Assembly: GCF_027622945.1 (NCBI RefSeq)
Contig: NZ_JAPZVQ010000010.1
Location: forward strand, 86,799 to 150,798
Length of the DNA stretch: 64,000 bases
DNA from: Glycomyces lechevalierae
GTDB lineage: Bacteria > Actinomycetota > Actinomycetes > Mycobacteriales > Micromonosporaceae
Direction: 5' to 3'
Below, in pieces: positions 42,305 to 52,324 of the stretch. Each line of letters starts with the position of its first letter. Position 1 is the stretch's first letter. Both the position numbers and the translations under genes were made by a program. The notes under the pieces were generated by a model. That model was not told the DNA's origin. It was given only the letters and a program-made list of their open reading frames with translations, and did not search any database.

Positions 42305-45004
42305 GTGACCGCTTCGCAATCGCGCCTGCTCCTGATCGACGGCCATTCGATGGCCTACCGCGCGTTCTTCGCGCTGCCCGCCGAGAAGTTCGCCACCGAC
42401 GACGGGCAAGTCACCAACGCCGTCTACGGCTTCGCCTCGATGCTCATCAACCTGCTCAAGGCCGAGGAGCCCACCCACGTCGCGGTCGCCTTCGACATCT
42501 CCCGCAAGTCCTTCCGCACCGAGGAGTACGCCGCCTACAAGGACGGCCGCGGCGAGACCCCCCAGGAGTTCAAGAGCCAGATCCCGATCATCCAGGAGCT
42601 CCTGGACGCCTTCGGCATCCCCTGGCTGACCAAGGAGAACTTCGAGGCGGACGACATCATCGCCACTCTCGCCACCCGCGGCGAGGCCGCCGGGTTCGCC
42701 ACCCTCATCTCCTCCGGGGACCGCGACGCCCTCCAGCTCGTCAACGAGGCCACCACCCTCCTCTACCCGGTCAAGGGCGTCACCGAGCTCGCCCGCTACA
42801 CGCCCGAGGCCGTCGAGGCGAAGTACGGCGTCACCCCCGACCGCTACCGCGACCTCGCCGCCCTCGTCGGCGAGAAGGCGGACAACCTCCCCGGCGTCCC
42901 CGGCGTCGGACCCAAGACCGCCGCCAAGTGGATCGTCAAGTACGGCTCCCTCGACGGCCTCGTCGCCAAGGCCGACGAGATCACCGGCAAGGCCGGGCAG
43001 AGCCTCCGCGACAACCTCGACGACGTGCTCCGCAACCACCGCCTCAACGGCCTCGTCTGCGACCTCGAGCTCGACAGGACCGTCGAGGAGCTCGCCTGGG
43101 AGGGCTGGTCCGTCTCCGAGACCAACCGCCTCTTCGACGCCCTCCAGTTCCGCGCCCTCGGCGAGCGGCTCAACGCGAACCTCGCCGCCAAGGCCGTGGG
43201 CGCCGCCGCCGTCCCGGCCGCCGAAGTCGACCACACCGAAGCCGCCGCGCTGGTCCCCGGCGGCCTCGCCGCCTGGCTCGGCGCCCGCGCGGGCGACATC
43301 GCGATCGCCTTCTCCGGCACCTTCGCGTCCGGCGCCGGCTCGTTCGACTCGATCGCGCTGGCCCAAGGCGGCCAGGCGCTCTGGTTCGAGCCGTCGCAGC
43401 TCGACGCCGAGGACGAGTCGACGTGGGCGGCGTGGCTCGCCGACCCGGCGAAGAGCAAGGTCGTGCACGACGCGAAGGCGTTCCTGTGGGGCGCCGACGC
43501 CGCGGGCTGGCCCGAGGTGCAGGGGATCAAGGCGGACACGGTGATCGCCGCGTACCTGCTCAAGCCCGAGCAGCGCTCGTACGCGCTCGGCGACCTCGCG
43601 ATGCAGTTCCTCGGCCGCGAACTGGAGACCCCCGAGTCCCCGGCCGACGACGGCGCCCTGCTGGGCCTCGATGCGGCAATGAACGACGGCACCGCGAAGC
43701 TCGAAGCCGACTGCGCCGCGGCCGCGGTCATCAGCGACCTCGCCGCCGAGCAGACCGCGCGGCTCGCCGACCGGCACCAGGCGCACCTCGCCGAGGCCAT
43801 GGAGTACCCGCTCGCGGGCGTCCTGGCGCGCATGGAGATCCTGGGCATCGCCGCCGATGAGGGCCACTTCGCGGACATCGAGTCCGGGTTCGCGATGCAG
43901 TCGAAGGAGGCCACCGAGCGCGCTCACGAGATCGTGGGCCGCCCGTTCAACGTCGGCTCGCCGAAGCAGCTCCAGGAGATCCTGTTCGAAGAGCTGGGGA
44001 TGCCGAAGACCAAGCGCACCAAGACCGGTTACACCACCAATGCCGAAGCGCTGCAGCAGCTCTACGTGAAGACCCAGCACCCGCTCCTGGAGCAGCTGCT
44101 GCGGTTCCGGGACGTGGAGAAGCTCAAGCAGATCGTCGCCACGCTGCGCGCCACGATCCAGACGGACGGGCGCATCCACACCACGTTCCACCAGACCGTG
44201 GCCGCGACGGGCCGCCTCTCCTCGGCCGACCCGAACCTGCAGAACATCCCGGTCCGCTCCGAGGCCGGCCGCAACATCCGCGCCGGGTTCGTGGTCTCCG
44301 AGGGCTTCGAGTCGCTGATGACCATCGACTACAGCCAGATCGAGATGCGGATCATGGCGAGCCTGACGGGCGACGAGGGCCTGATCGACGCGTTCGTCTC
44401 GGGGGAGGACATCCACAACGCGGTCGCCGCGAAGGTCTTCGCCGTCGCGCCCGAGGCGGTCACCGCCGAGCACCGCCGCAAGATCAAGGCGATGTCGTAC
44501 GGCCTCGCCTACGGCCTGTCCACGTACGGCCTCAGCCAGCAGCTCGGCGTCTCCACCGAGGAGGCCCAGCAGCTGTCGAACGACTACTTCGCCCGTTTCG
44601 GCAAGGTCCGCGACTTCCTCCACCGCACCGTCGAGGAGGCCCGCAAGACCGGGTACACCGAGACGATCATGGGCCGGCGCCGCTACTTCCCGGACCTCAC
44701 CTCGGACAACCGCCAGCGCCGCGAGATGGCCGAGCGGGCCGCGCTCAACGCCCCGATCCAGGGCAGCGCCGCGGACATCATGAAGACCGCGATGCTCGGC
44801 GTCGACCGCGAGCTGCGCTCCTCCGGCCTCGCCTCGCGGGTGCTGCTGCAGGTGCACGACGAATTGGTGTGCGAAGTCGCACCCGGTGAAGCGAACGCGC
44901 TCGAAACGCTCGTCCGCGAGCAGATGTCGAGCGCCGCCGAACTCGCGGTACCGCTCACGGTCTCCGCCGGATTCGGCGAGTCCTGGGAAGCCGCCGCCCA
45001 CTAG
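42305..45004 (+). CDS. polA: DNA polymerase I
   Basis: An 899-residue protein. The N-terminal 5'-3' exonuclease domain (1-300: LLLIDGHSMAYRAFFALP, NFEADDIIATLA, GVGPKTAAKW) is followed by a 3'-5' exonuclease-like domain. The latter appears degenerate, as in other actinobacteria. The polymerase domain has motif A TIDYSQIEMR (Asp675), motif B RRKIKAMSYGLAYG, and motif C QVHDELV (Asp852). It fills gaps and removes RNA primers. The GTG at 42305 is preferred over a GTG at 42266 because family N-termini begin just before SRLLLIDGHS. Confidence 0.97.
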   Translation: MTASQSRLLLIDGHSMAYRAFFALPAEKFATDDGQVTNAVYGFASMLINLLKAEEPTHVAVAFDISRKSFRTEEYAAYKDGRGETPQEFKSQIPIIQELLDAFGIPWLTKENFEADDIIATLATRGEAAGFATLISSGDRDALQLVNEATTLLYPVKGVTELARYTPEAVEAKYGVTPDRYRDLAALVGEKADNLPGVPGVGPKTAAKWIVKYGSLDGLVAKADEITGKAGQSLRDNLDDVLRNHRLNGLVCDLELDRTVEELAWEGWSVSETNRLFDALQFRALGERLNANLAAKAVGAAAVPAAEVDHTEAAALVPGGLAAWLGARAGDIAIAFSGTFASGAGSFDSIALAQGGQALWFEPSQLDAEDESTWAAWLADPAKSKVVHDAKAFLWGADAAGWPEVQGIKADTVIAAYLLKPEQRSYALGDLAMQFLGRELETPESPADDGALLGLDAAMNDGTAKLEADCAAAAVISDLAAEQTARLADRHQAHLAEAMEYPLAGVLARMEILGIAADEGHFADIESGFAMQSKEATERAHEIVGRPFNVGSPKQLQEILFEELGMPKTKRTKTGYTTNAEALQQLYVKTQHPLLEQLLRFRDVEKLKQIVATLRATIQTDGRIHTTFHQTVAATGRLSSADPNLQNIPVRSEAGRNIRAGFVVSEGFESLMTIDYSQIEMRIMASLTGDEGLIDAFVSGEDIHNAVAAKVFAVAPEAVTAEHRRKIKAMSYGLAYGLSTYGLSQQLGVSTEEAQQLSNDYFARFGKVRDFLHRTVEEARKTGYTETIMGRRRYFPDLTSDNRQRREMAERAALNAPIQGSAADIMKTAMLGVDRELRSSGLASRVLLQVHDELVCEVAPGEANALETLVREQMSSAAELAVPLTVSAGFGESWEAAAH

Positions 45005-45250
45005 CGGGTCAAGGCGCCGCTTGCCGGCCTCAAGTGTTCGTGGCTGTCGACACGAGCCCCCGGCCCGGACTGGCGCGCCGTAATCGCGCACGGTAACCTG
45101 GGATGGCCTGGGCATGTCCGCGTCCTCAGAAGGGAGCAGGGCGCGTTGCCAGCGGCAAGGGCGGCCCGGGGAACGAACTGCGAGCATTCGCGTCTTGCGA
45201 GGGCGCGGGCGCGAGCCCACGAATCTTACGTATCCGGAGCACCAGCCCAC

Positions 45251-46747
45251 ATGACGAGCAGCATCGAGGCCACCTCGAGCAACGCTGAGAACAGCACCAC
45301 GGTCGAAGAAACGTTTTCCGACGAGGAGCTCCTCGCCGCGATCGACGCGACCATCAAATACTTCAATGACGGCGATATCGTCGAAGGTACCGTCGTCAAG
45401 GTCGACCGGGATGAAGTCCTGCTCGACATCGGCTACAAGACCGAGGGCGTCATCCCCTCGCGCGAGTTGTCGATCAAGCACGACGTGGACCCCGAAGACG
45501 TCGTCTCTGTGGGCGATCACGTTGAGGCCCTCGTCCTCCAGAAGGAGGACAAGGAAGGCCGTCTGATCCTCTCGAAGAAGCGCGCGCAGTACGAGCGTGC
45601 GTGGGGCACCATCGAGAAAATCAAGGAAGAGGACGGCGTCGTTCGCGGCTCGGTCATCGAAGTGGTCAAGGGCGGTCTCATCCTCGACATCGGCCTGCGC
45701 GGCTTCCTGCCCGCGTCCCTGGTCGAGATGCGTCGTGTGCGCGACCTGCAGCCGTACGTCGGCCGCGAGCTCGAAGCCAAGATCATCGAACTCGACAAGA
45801 ACCGCAACAACGTGGTCCTGTCGCGTCGCGCCTGGCTCGAGCAGACCCAGTCCGAGGTCCGCACCGAGTTCCTCCACCAGCTCGCGAAGGGCCAGGTCCG
45901 CAAGGGCACGGTCTCCTCGATCGTCAACTTCGGCGCGTTCGTCGACCTCGGCGGGGTCGACGGCCTGGTGCACGTCTCCGAGCTGTCCTGGAAGCACATC
46001 GACCACCCGTCCGAGGTCGTCGAGGTCGGTCAGCCGGTCGAGGTCGAGGTCCTCGAGGTGGACCTGGACCGCGAGCGCGTCTCCCTGTCGCTGAAGGCGA
46101 CCCAGGAAGACCCGTGGCGCCAGTTCGCCCGCACCCACGCGATCGGTCAGATCGTCCCGGGCAAGGTCACCAAGCTCGTTCCCTTCGGCGCGTTCGTGCG
46201 CGTCGAGGACGGCATCGAGGGCCTGGTGCACATCTCCGAGCTGGCCGAGCGCCACGTGGAGGTGCCCGAGCAGGTCGTCAAGGTCGGCTCCGACGCCATG
46301 GTCAAGGTCATCGACATCGACCTGGACCGTCGCCGGATCTCGCTCTCGCTCAAGCAGGCCAACGAGGCCTTCGTCGAGAACGAGGAGCAGTTCGACCCGA
46401 CGCTGTACGGCATGGCCGCGCAGTACGACGACCAGGGCAACTACATCTACCCGGACGGTTTCGACTCCGAGACCGGCGAGTGGATGGAGGGCTTCGACGA
46501 GGCCCGCGAGGAGTGGGAGCGGCAGTACGCCGAGGCCCGCACCCGCTGGGAGGAGCACGGCAAGCAGATCGCCGAGCGCGTCATCACCGAGGCTCCCGCC
46601 AAGCCCGCCGAGGGCGAAGCGGCCCCCAAGGGCGAGAAGAAGGGCGGCAAGGCCCCTGAGAAGAAGTCGGCCCCGGCCGAGCCTCAGGGCACCCTGGCCA
46701 CCGACGAGGCGCTCGCGGCTCTGCGCGAGAAGCTCGCCGGCAACTAG
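45251..46747 (+). CDS. rpsA: 30S ribosomal protein S1
   Basis: A 498-residue protein with four S1 RNA-binding repeats at about 37-106, 124-190, 208-276 and 293-362 (GDIVEGTVVKVDRDEVLLDI, GLRGFLPASLVE, GLVHVSELSWKH, GLVHISELAERH). A long acidic/Lys-rich tail is typical of actinobacteria, which have four repeats rather than six. It binds mRNA on the 30S subunit. The 246 bp after polA hold its promoter and leader; no other gene is seen there. Codons and a strong terminator fit high expression. Confidence 0.97.
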   Translation: MTSSIEATSSNAENSTTVEETFSDEELLAAIDATIKYFNDGDIVEGTVVKVDRDEVLLDIGYKTEGVIPSRELSIKHDVDPEDVVSVGDHVEALVLQKEDKEGRLILSKKRAQYERAWGTIEKIKEEDGVVRGSVIEVVKGGLILDIGLRGFLPASLVEMRRVRDLQPYVGRELEAKIIELDKNRNNVVLSRRAWLEQTQSEVRTEFLHQLAKGQVRKGTVSSIVNFGAFVDLGGVDGLVHVSELSWKHIDHPSEVVEVGQPVEVEVLEVDLDRERVSLSLKATQEDPWRQFARTHAIGQIVPGKVTKLVPFGAFVRVEDGIEGLVHISELAERHVEVPEQVVKVGSDAMVKVIDIDLDRRRISLSLKQANEAFVENEEQFDPTLYGMAAQYDDQGNYIYPDGFDSETGEWMEGFDEAREEWERQYAEARTRWEEHGKQIAERVITEAPAKPAEGEAAPKGEKKGGKAPEKKSAPAEPQGTLATDEALAALREKLAGN

Positions 46748-46802
46748 GCCCGAGGCGACTGCCTCCGCAAACCGGCGGTAGTCGCTCGTTCAGCTGAAAT
46801 AC

Positions 46803-46850
46803 ACACTGCCCGTCCCAGGCTGTTCGCCTGGGGCGGGTAGTGTTTTATTT
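46803..46850 (+). terminator. Strong intrinsic terminator of rpsA, abutting coaE start
   Basis: An 18-bp stem (46803-46820 with 46826-46843, two G-U pairs) closes a 5-base loop and is followed by TTTATTT. It ends directly at the coaE GTG codon (46851), leaving no room for a usual ribosome site. Confidence 0.85.
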
Positions 46851-48041
46851 GTGCTTAGAGTCGCATTGACAGGTGGCATCGGAGCCGGTAAGAGCACGGT
46901 CGCAGCGAAGCTGTCCGAACTCGGAGCCCGCGTCGTGGACGCGGACGCCCTCTCCCGTGAAGTCGTCGCCCCGAACACCGAGGGGCTGGCCGCGGTGGTC
47001 TCCCGCTTCGGACCGGAGGTCCTCGACGCCGACGGCGCGCTCGACCGCGCCGCGCTCGCGACGATCGTCTTCGACAGCCCGCACGCTCGTGCGGAGCTGG
47101 AGGCGATCGTGCATCCGCGGGTCCGGGCCCGCGCCCGAGAACTCACCGACGCCATGCCCGACGACGCGATCGTCGTCCAAGACATCCCGCTCCTGGCCGA
47201 GACCGGCCAGGCGCCAGGCTTCCACCTCAACATCGACGTGGAGGCGCCGCGAGAGCTCAGGCTCGAACGGCTCGCCGAGCGGGGCCTGCCCCGTGAAGAC
47301 GCCATCCGGCGCATCGACGCCCAGGCCTCCGACGCGGAGCGCCGCGAGGTCTGCGACGTCGTCCTCCACAACGACGGCGACCTCCACGAACTCGAACATC
47401 GCGTGAAGCTCCTGTGGGACGAGCGCATCGTGCCGTTCGCCGAGAACCTCCGGCTGGGCCGGTACGAGCCCCGGCCCGACAAGCTCCAGCTGGTTCACTC
47501 CGACCCCGAATGGGCGCACCGCTTCGAGCACCTGGCGGCCCGCATCCGCCGGGTCATGGGCCCCAGCGCGGTCCGCATCGACCACGTCGGCTCGACCGCG
47601 GTGCCGGACTTCCCCGCGAAGGACGTCATCGACATCCAGGTCACGGTCGTGGCGCTCCCGCTCGTCGACGCGTTCGAGGACGCCCTGGGCGACGCCGGGT
47701 TCTTCGGGAAGGTCGGGCAGGACACGCCCAAACCGGAGTTCCCGTCGGCCGAGGAGTGGGAGAAGCGCTTCTACGGCTACGCCGACCCGGGCAACATCGC
47801 CCACATCCACTTCCGGTCGATCGAGACCCCCGGGCAGCGGTTCGCGCTGCTGTTCCGCGACTGGCTGCGCGACGACCCGCAGGCCCGCGCCGACTACGCC
47901 CACGTCAAGGGCGTCCTCGCCGCGAAGTTCGACTCCACGCGGGACTACACCGAGGCCAAGGAGTCGTGGTTCAGCACGGAGGCCTGGCCGCGCGCGAACC
48001 GCTGGGCCGAAGAGACGCACTGGCACGCCCCGGTCTGTTAG
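46851..48041 (+). CDS. coaE: Dephospho-CoA kinase fused to GrpB-family domain
   Basis: A 396-residue protein. CoaE (1-200) catalyses the last step of coenzyme A synthesis; its P-loop is GGIGAGKST (8-16), with [10 protein letters not shown] and a lid with [12 protein letters not shown]. Residues about 210-390 are a GrpB/UPF0157 nucleotidyltransferase-like domain ([20 protein letters not shown]). The same fusion is known in mycobacteria, where the C-terminal part assists folding of the kinase. The GTG follows the rpsA terminator at once, so the mRNA is probably leaderless with its promoter inside the terminator region. Confidence 0.93.
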   Translation: MLRVALTGGIGAGKSTVAAKLSELGARVVDADALSREVVAPNTEGLAAVVSRFGPEVLDADGALDRAALATIVFDSPHARAELEAIVHPRVRARARELTDAMPDDAIVVQDIPLLAETGQAPGFHLNIDVEAPRELRLERLAERGLPREDAIRRIDAQASDAERREVCDVVLHNDGDLHELEHRVKLLWDERIVPFAENLRLGRYEPRPDKLQLVHSDPEWAHRFEHLAARIRRVMGPSAVRIDHVGSTAVPDFPAKDVIDIQVTVVALPLVDAFEDALGDAGFFGKVGQDTPKPEFPSAEEWEKRFYGYADPGNIAHIHFRSIETPGQRFALLFRDWLRDDPQARADYAHVKGVLAAKFDSTRDYTEAKESWFSTEAWPRANRWAEETHWHAPVC

Positions 48042-48057
48042 CGGAGGTGATGCAGAC

Positions 48058-48083
48058 GGGCCCGGCCGTTGTCGGCCGGGCCC
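48058..48083. terminator. Terminator after coaE
   Basis: GGGCCCGGCCG pairs perfectly with CGGCCGGGCCC around TTGT. It lies between convergent coaE and the secreted hypothetical gene. Confidence 0.7.
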
Positions 48084-48100
48084 CGTCGTATGCCTTCTCC

Positions 48101-48124
48101 GGTCAGCCGGTCAGCCGGTCAGCC
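48101..48124. repeat. Three tandem copies of an 8-mer
   Basis: GGTCAGCC occurs three times head to tail, followed by a partial copy, in the gap between convergent genes. It is probably a neutral microsatellite. Confidence 0.6.
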
Positions 48125-48148
48125 GGTCGCCTCGGCTCCCGTTGCGGC

Positions 48149-49549
48149 TCAGCCGATCTGCTCGGCGAGCTCCCACGGGATCTCGACCATCGGGAAGTCC
48201 TCATCAGACAGTTCGGCGCTCGCGACGCCGTAGTACGACATCATCTCGACCTCGCTGAGCCGGTCGCCGCTGAGGTGGTAGCGGAAGGCCGACTGCCCGG
48301 GAGCGGCCTCGGCGTCCCCGGCGACCGGGAACTCGACCACGTTCACCGTGCTGCCGTCGACCTCGTCGACCCGCAGGAGGAACGCCTTCTCGGCGATCGC
48401 CTCGGTGTCGTCGGACTCCTCGGAGGCCATCTCGAGGAGCCGGAACACCAGCGACTCGACCGGCCCGAAGTGGTCCGCCGCGTCCTCGTCGGCGAGCGCG
48501 TGCGCCTCCCAGCCCTCGGTCGGCGGTGTCTCGGGCAGGTCGTCGCCCTCGGCCGGGACCGTGGCGTACCCGCCGGGGCGGGCCAGGAACAGCCGCTGCC
48601 CGTCCGCGTCCGTCAAGTGCAGGTACGCGGTCATGGTGCGCCAGTCGATCGTGCCGCTGCCGGTGGTCATCTGCCCGTCGCCCGTCGGCACGGTCAGTTC
48701 CACCTCGGCGGTGTCCTCCCAGTTGCCCTGCCGCACTTCGGCGACGGTCTCGGCCAGGTCCTCGTCGACGGCCGCGGGCGCGATCGCCGGGCCGCCCAGC
48801 ACGTCGGCGGCCACGAGCCCGCTCGCGTCGAACGCGACGTCGCGCAGGAAGTCCACGGCCGAGAGGTTCGTCTCGCCCGTGTTCACCTGGAACCGCCGCA
48901 GGTCCCCGTCGCCGTCGAGCGAGTACAGGGCCTCGGGGCTCGCCGCGCCCTGCTCGTTCGTCTCCACCATGATCGGGGCCCGGAAGGAGTCCACGGGCTC
49001 GCCGTCGATGATCCCCTCCTCCCGCCACGTGGCCTTCTCCGCCAGCTCGGCCGGGTCGTCCGCCTCGGCGGCAGTGAGCGTGAACAGGGACGACGCAAGG
49101 ATGTCGATGGTCGTCTCGAGCGGCGTGGTCGCCCCGGAGAGCATCTGCCGGGTCGTCCAGCCGTCCTCGGGGACGCGCACCTCGCCGAAGGCCGCCTCAT
49201 CGTCCGCGTGCGTCGCGATCAGGCCGGGGATGGCCTGGACCAGCCGGTGGCCCTCGCCGTCCGGCACGCGCGCGTACAGCATCGGCACCTGCCAGTCGAG
49301 GTACCCGTCGGCGGTCACCGTCTTGCCGTCCAGCGGCACGCCGATGCGGATCGCGACCGGGTCGGCGCCGTGGTTGCGCTCGCGCATCCCGGCCAGCAGC
49401 GCGGCCTCCTCCTCGTTCACAGGCCGCTCGGCGTCCGACCGGCCCGGACTGCAGGAGACGGCGAACCACCCGGCGACGGCGATCGCGATGAGGAGGGCCA
49501 TGACCCACATGAGGGCCGATTTCCAGGGAACTGCGGTAGTGGAGCTCAC
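48149..49549 (-). CDS. Membrane-anchored secreted protein of unknown function with internal duplication
   Basis: A 466-residue protein with one N-terminal membrane segment or signal (about 10-32), ending near FAVSCSPG. A Cys at about 33 might be lipidated, though the site is not a good lipobox. The exported part is acidic and contains two related halves of about 200 residues. Each has a strand-rich block ending in PGLIATH or PGGYATVP after a [11 protein letters not shown]- or [11 protein letters not shown]-like stretch. No family is recognised; the fold could be LolA/LppX-like. It is divergent from uvrB with 78 bp between. Confidence 0.7.
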   Translation of the reverse strand: MSSTTAVPWKSALMWVMALLIAIAVAGWFAVSCSPGRSDAERPVNEEEAALLAGMRERNHGADPVAIRIGVPLDGKTVTADGYLDWQVPMLYARVPDGEGHRLVQAIPGLIATHADDEAAFGEVRVPEDGWTTRQMLSGATTPLETTIDILASSLFTLTAAEADDPAELAEKATWREEGIIDGEPVDSFRAPIMVETNEQGAASPEALYSLDGDGDLRRFQVNTGETNLSAVDFLRDVAFDASGLVAADVLGGPAIAPAAVDEDLAETVAEVRQGNWEDTAEVELTVPTGDGQMTTGSGTIDWRTMTAYLHLTDADGQRLFLARPGGYATVPAEGDDLPETPPTEGWEAHALADEDAADHFGPVESLVFRLLEMASEESDDTEAIAEKAFLLRVDEVDGSTVNVVEFPVAGDAEAAPGQSAFRYHLSGDRLSEVEMMSYYGVASAELSDEDFPMVEIPWELAEQIG

Positions 49550-49627
49550 GCAGGGACCAACGAGTCGGACCGTGAAAAGTCACCGCCGATCGCGAAGTGT
49601 GTCGTACCCCGGCGCTACGGTTGGGCC

Positions 49628-51688
49628 GTGGCATTCGATATTCCGCGCGCCGAGGGGCGCTTCGAGGTGGTAGCCGACTGGGAGCCGTCGGGGGACCAGC
49701 CGACCGCGATCGCCCAACTGACCGAACGCATCGAACGGGGCGAGCGGGACGTGGTCCTGCTCGGCGCCACCGGCACCGGCAAGTCGGCGACGTCCGCGTG
49801 GCTGATCGAGCAGCTCCAGCGGCCCGCGCTGGTGATGGTCCACAACAAGACCCTCGCCGCGCAGCTGGCGAAGGAGCTGCGCGAGCTCCTGCCGAACAAC
49901 GCCGTCGAGTACTACGTCTCGTACTACGACTACTACCAGCCCGAGGCCTACGTCGCGCAGTCCGACACCTACATCGAGAAGGACGCCTCGATCAACGAGG
50001 AGGTGGAGCGGCTGCGCCACCGCGCCACCTATTCGCTGCTGACCCGCCGCGACGTGGTCGTGGTGGCCACCGTCTCGGCGATCTACGGCCTGGCCACCCC
50101 CGCCGAGTACCTGGAGCAGGCCACCGAGGTCGCGATCGGGCAGGAGTGGGACCGGGACAAGCTGCTGCGCCGCCTCGTCGACGTCCAGTACGGCCGCAAC
50201 GACGTCGCCTTCACCCGCGGCACCTTCCGGGTGCGCGGCGACACGATCGAGATCATCCCGGCCTATGAAGAGCTGGCGATCCGCATCGAGATGTTCGGCG
50301 ACGAGATCGACCGGCTCTACTACCTCCACCCGATCACCGGGGACGTGATCCGCGAGGTCGACCGGGTGCTCATCTTCCCCGGCTCGCATTACGCCACCGG
50401 CAACGAGCGCATGGCCCGCGCGATCCGGGACATCGAGGTCGAACTCGAGGAGCGGCTGACCGAGCTCGAGTCCCAGGGCAAGCTCCTGGAGGCCCAGCGG
50501 CTGCGGATGCGCACCGTGTTCGACCTGGAGAACATGAAGCAGACCGGCACCTGCAACGGCATCGAGAACTACTCGCGGCACATCGACGGCCGCCCGGCCG
50601 GCACCCCGCCGCACACCCTCCTCGACTACTTCCCCTCCGATTTCGTGACCATCGTCGACGAGTCGCACCAGACCATCCCCCAGATCGGCGCGATGCACGA
50701 GGGCGACGCCTCGCGCAAGCGCAACCTCGTGGACTTCGGCTTCCGGCTGCCCAGCGCGCTGGACAACCGGCCGCTGCGCTTCGACGAGTTCCGCGAGCGC
50801 GTGGGCCAGAGCGTGTACCTCTCGGCCACCCCCGGCAAGTGGGAGATGGAGCAGACCCGCGGCCAGTTCGTGGAGCAGGTCATCCGCCCCACCGGCCTGG
50901 TCGACCCGCACGTGGAGGTCCGGCCGACCAAGGGCCAGATCGACGACCTCATGCACGAGATCGGCGAGCGCGCGAAGAAGGACGAGCGCGTCCTCGTCAC
51001 CACCCTGACCAAGAAGATGGCCGAGGACCTCACCGACTACTTCATGGACAACGGCATCCGGGTGCGGTACCTGCACTCCGAGGTCGAGACCCTGCGCCGG
51101 GTCGAGCTGCTTGGGGAGCTGCGCCGCGGCGACTACGACGTGCTCGTCGGCATCAACCTCCTGCGTGAAGGCCTCGACCTGCCCGAGGTCTCGCTCGTGG
51201 CGATCCTCGACGCGGACAAGGAGGGGTTCCTGCGCTCGGCCACCTCGCTCATCCAGACGATCGGCCGCGCGGCCCGCAACGTCTCCGGCACGGTGCTCAT
51301 GTACGCGGACAACCTCACCGATTCGATGAAAGCCGCGCTGGACGAGACCGACCGGCGCCGCGAGAAGCAGATCGCGTACAACAAGGCGAACGGCATCGAC
51401 CCGCAGCCGCTGCGCAAGCGCATCGGCGACATCATGGAGGACCTGTACGACTCGGCCGCCGAGACCGCGAAGGTCCTCGAGGACGACCCGTGGGCGACCC
51501 TCCCGAAGGGCAAGCGGGAGCAGGGCGCCGGGAAGGTCCGCTCGGAGATCCTCAAGCAGCTCGAGGAGCGGAACGAGCAGATGCTCGCGGCCGCAAGGGA
51601 ACTCAGGTTCGAACTCGCCGCCGCCTACCGCGACGAGATCACCGATCTCAAGCGCGAACTCCGCGAGATCGACGAAGCGGGCGCTTAG
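49628..51688 (+). CDS. uvrB: UvrABC system protein B
   Basis: A 686-residue helicase-like damage verifier of nucleotide excision repair. Walker A is [10 protein letters not shown] (Lys52). The beta-hairpin that inserts into DNA is in [20 protein letters not shown]. Other signatures are [17 protein letters not shown] and the [18 protein letters not shown] helicase motif. A C-terminal UVR motif ([15 protein letters not shown]) contacts UvrC. The GTG at 49628 matches the family start ([14 protein letters not shown]). It has no uvrA or uvrC neighbour in the window. Confidence 0.97.
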   Translation: MAFDIPRAEGRFEVVADWEPSGDQPTAIAQLTERIERGERDVVLLGATGTGKSATSAWLIEQLQRPALVMVHNKTLAAQLAKELRELLPNNAVEYYVSYYDYYQPEAYVAQSDTYIEKDASINEEVERLRHRATYSLLTRRDVVVVATVSAIYGLATPAEYLEQATEVAIGQEWDRDKLLRRLVDVQYGRNDVAFTRGTFRVRGDTIEIIPAYEELAIRIEMFGDEIDRLYYLHPITGDVIREVDRVLIFPGSHYATGNERMARAIRDIEVELEERLTELESQGKLLEAQRLRMRTVFDLENMKQTGTCNGIENYSRHIDGRPAGTPPHTLLDYFPSDFVTIVDESHQTIPQIGAMHEGDASRKRNLVDFGFRLPSALDNRPLRFDEFRERVGQSVYLSATPGKWEMEQTRGQFVEQVIRPTGLVDPHVEVRPTKGQIDDLMHEIGERAKKDERVLVTTLTKKMAEDLTDYFMDNGIRVRYLHSEVETLRRVELLGELRRGDYDVLVGINLLREGLDLPEVSLVAILDADKEGFLRSATSLIQTIGRAARNVSGTVLMYADNLTDSMKAALDETDRRREKQIAYNKANGIDPQPLRKRIGDIMEDLYDSAAETAKVLEDDPWATLPKGKREQGAGKVRSEILKQLEERNEQMLAAARELRFELAAAYRDEITDLKRELREIDEAGA

Positions 51689-51723
51689 CCGCCCGCGCCC
51701 GTGCAGCGGGTGAAATGTCGGGT

Positions 51724-51753
51724 CCGGGCCTCAGCCGCCGAGGGGAGGCCCGG
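51724..51753. terminator. Terminator between uvrB and convergent gene
   Basis: CCGGGCCTC pairs with GAGGCCCGG around a 12-base loop, between two convergent genes. Confidence 0.65.
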
Positions 51754-51762
51754 TCGCCGTGT

Positions 51763-52056
51763 TTACGCTTTGACGTCCTCGAAGTGCTCGACGAGCGGCG
51801 GCTGGGCGAAGTACGGGCCGATGGCCGCGCGCCACTTCGGGAAGCGCTCGGTCTCGCGGAATCCCTGCTCATGGGCCTCGACGGAGTCCCATTCGATGAG
51901 GAGCACGAAGCGGGTCGGCGTCTCGACGCCCTGGGTCATGCGCATGGACCGCAGGCCGGGGGAGACCTCGACGAACTCGCGGGCGGTGCGGTACGCCTCT
52001 TTGAAGGCCTCTTCCTGACCAGGGGTGACTTTGATTTCAGCGACTTCGAGAACCAT
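51763..52056 (-). CDS. Antibiotic biosynthesis monooxygenase (ABM)-domain protein
   Basis: A 97-residue dimeric alpha-beta barrel (ferredoxin-like) protein: VLEVAEIKVTPGQEEAFKEA, GLRSMRMTQGVETPTRFVLL, EHEQGFRET-like helix and a C-terminal HFEDV strand. ABM proteins include monooxygenases, heme-degrading enzymes and proteins of unknown role. The ATG at 52056 follows GGGAGG; the longer frame upstream is not used. Substrate unknown. Confidence 0.85.
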   Translation of the reverse strand: MVLEVAEIKVTPGQEEAFKEAYRTAREFVEVSPGLRSMRMTQGVETPTRFVLLIEWDSVEAHEQGFRETERFPKWRAAIGPYFAQPPLVEHFEDVKA

Positions 52057-52187
52057 GGGCGGAGCCTCCCACAGCACCAGCCACACTGACACCACCCGGT
52101 GTAGTGTCGAGAGTGAAGTCACAAATCTGACTGATGACAAGTCGGGTTCCGGCAGGCAGAATTATCCCGTCTGTTCAGAATCAGGTA

Positions 52188-52305
52188 TGTGGGGAGTATC
52201 CCGCAGCGTGCTGCGCTGTTAGCGTCGTCGTCAATGCACGGGACCGCGATCGGTCCCCGGTGGCGCTGGTCCGCGAGGACCGGGAGAGACCATGTGACCC
52301 TCCAA
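52188..52305 (+). promoter_or_regulatory. yybP-ykoY (manganese) riboswitch upstream of terC
   Basis: The leader contains GGGGAGTATCCCGC (52191-52204), the conserved first-loop sequence of the yybP-ykoY class. It also has GTCGTCGTCAATGC, a GGGACCG...CGGTCCC helix, and GGGAGAGACCATGTGACCC near the 3' end, as in other actinobacterial examples. This class senses Mn2+ and often precedes TerC-family or P-type exporters. It ends about 20 bases before the terC start. Confidence 0.75.
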
Positions 52306-52324
52306 AGGCAAGGAAGGCAACACA

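Noticed and set aside
41462-46558. 1698-residue antisense frame across polA and rpsA
   Set aside because: Created by GC bias opposite well-known genes; no start signal or domain.
48101-48124. Functional binding array of GGTCAGCC repeats
   Set aside because: Only three copies between convergent genes; a neutral microsatellite is simpler.
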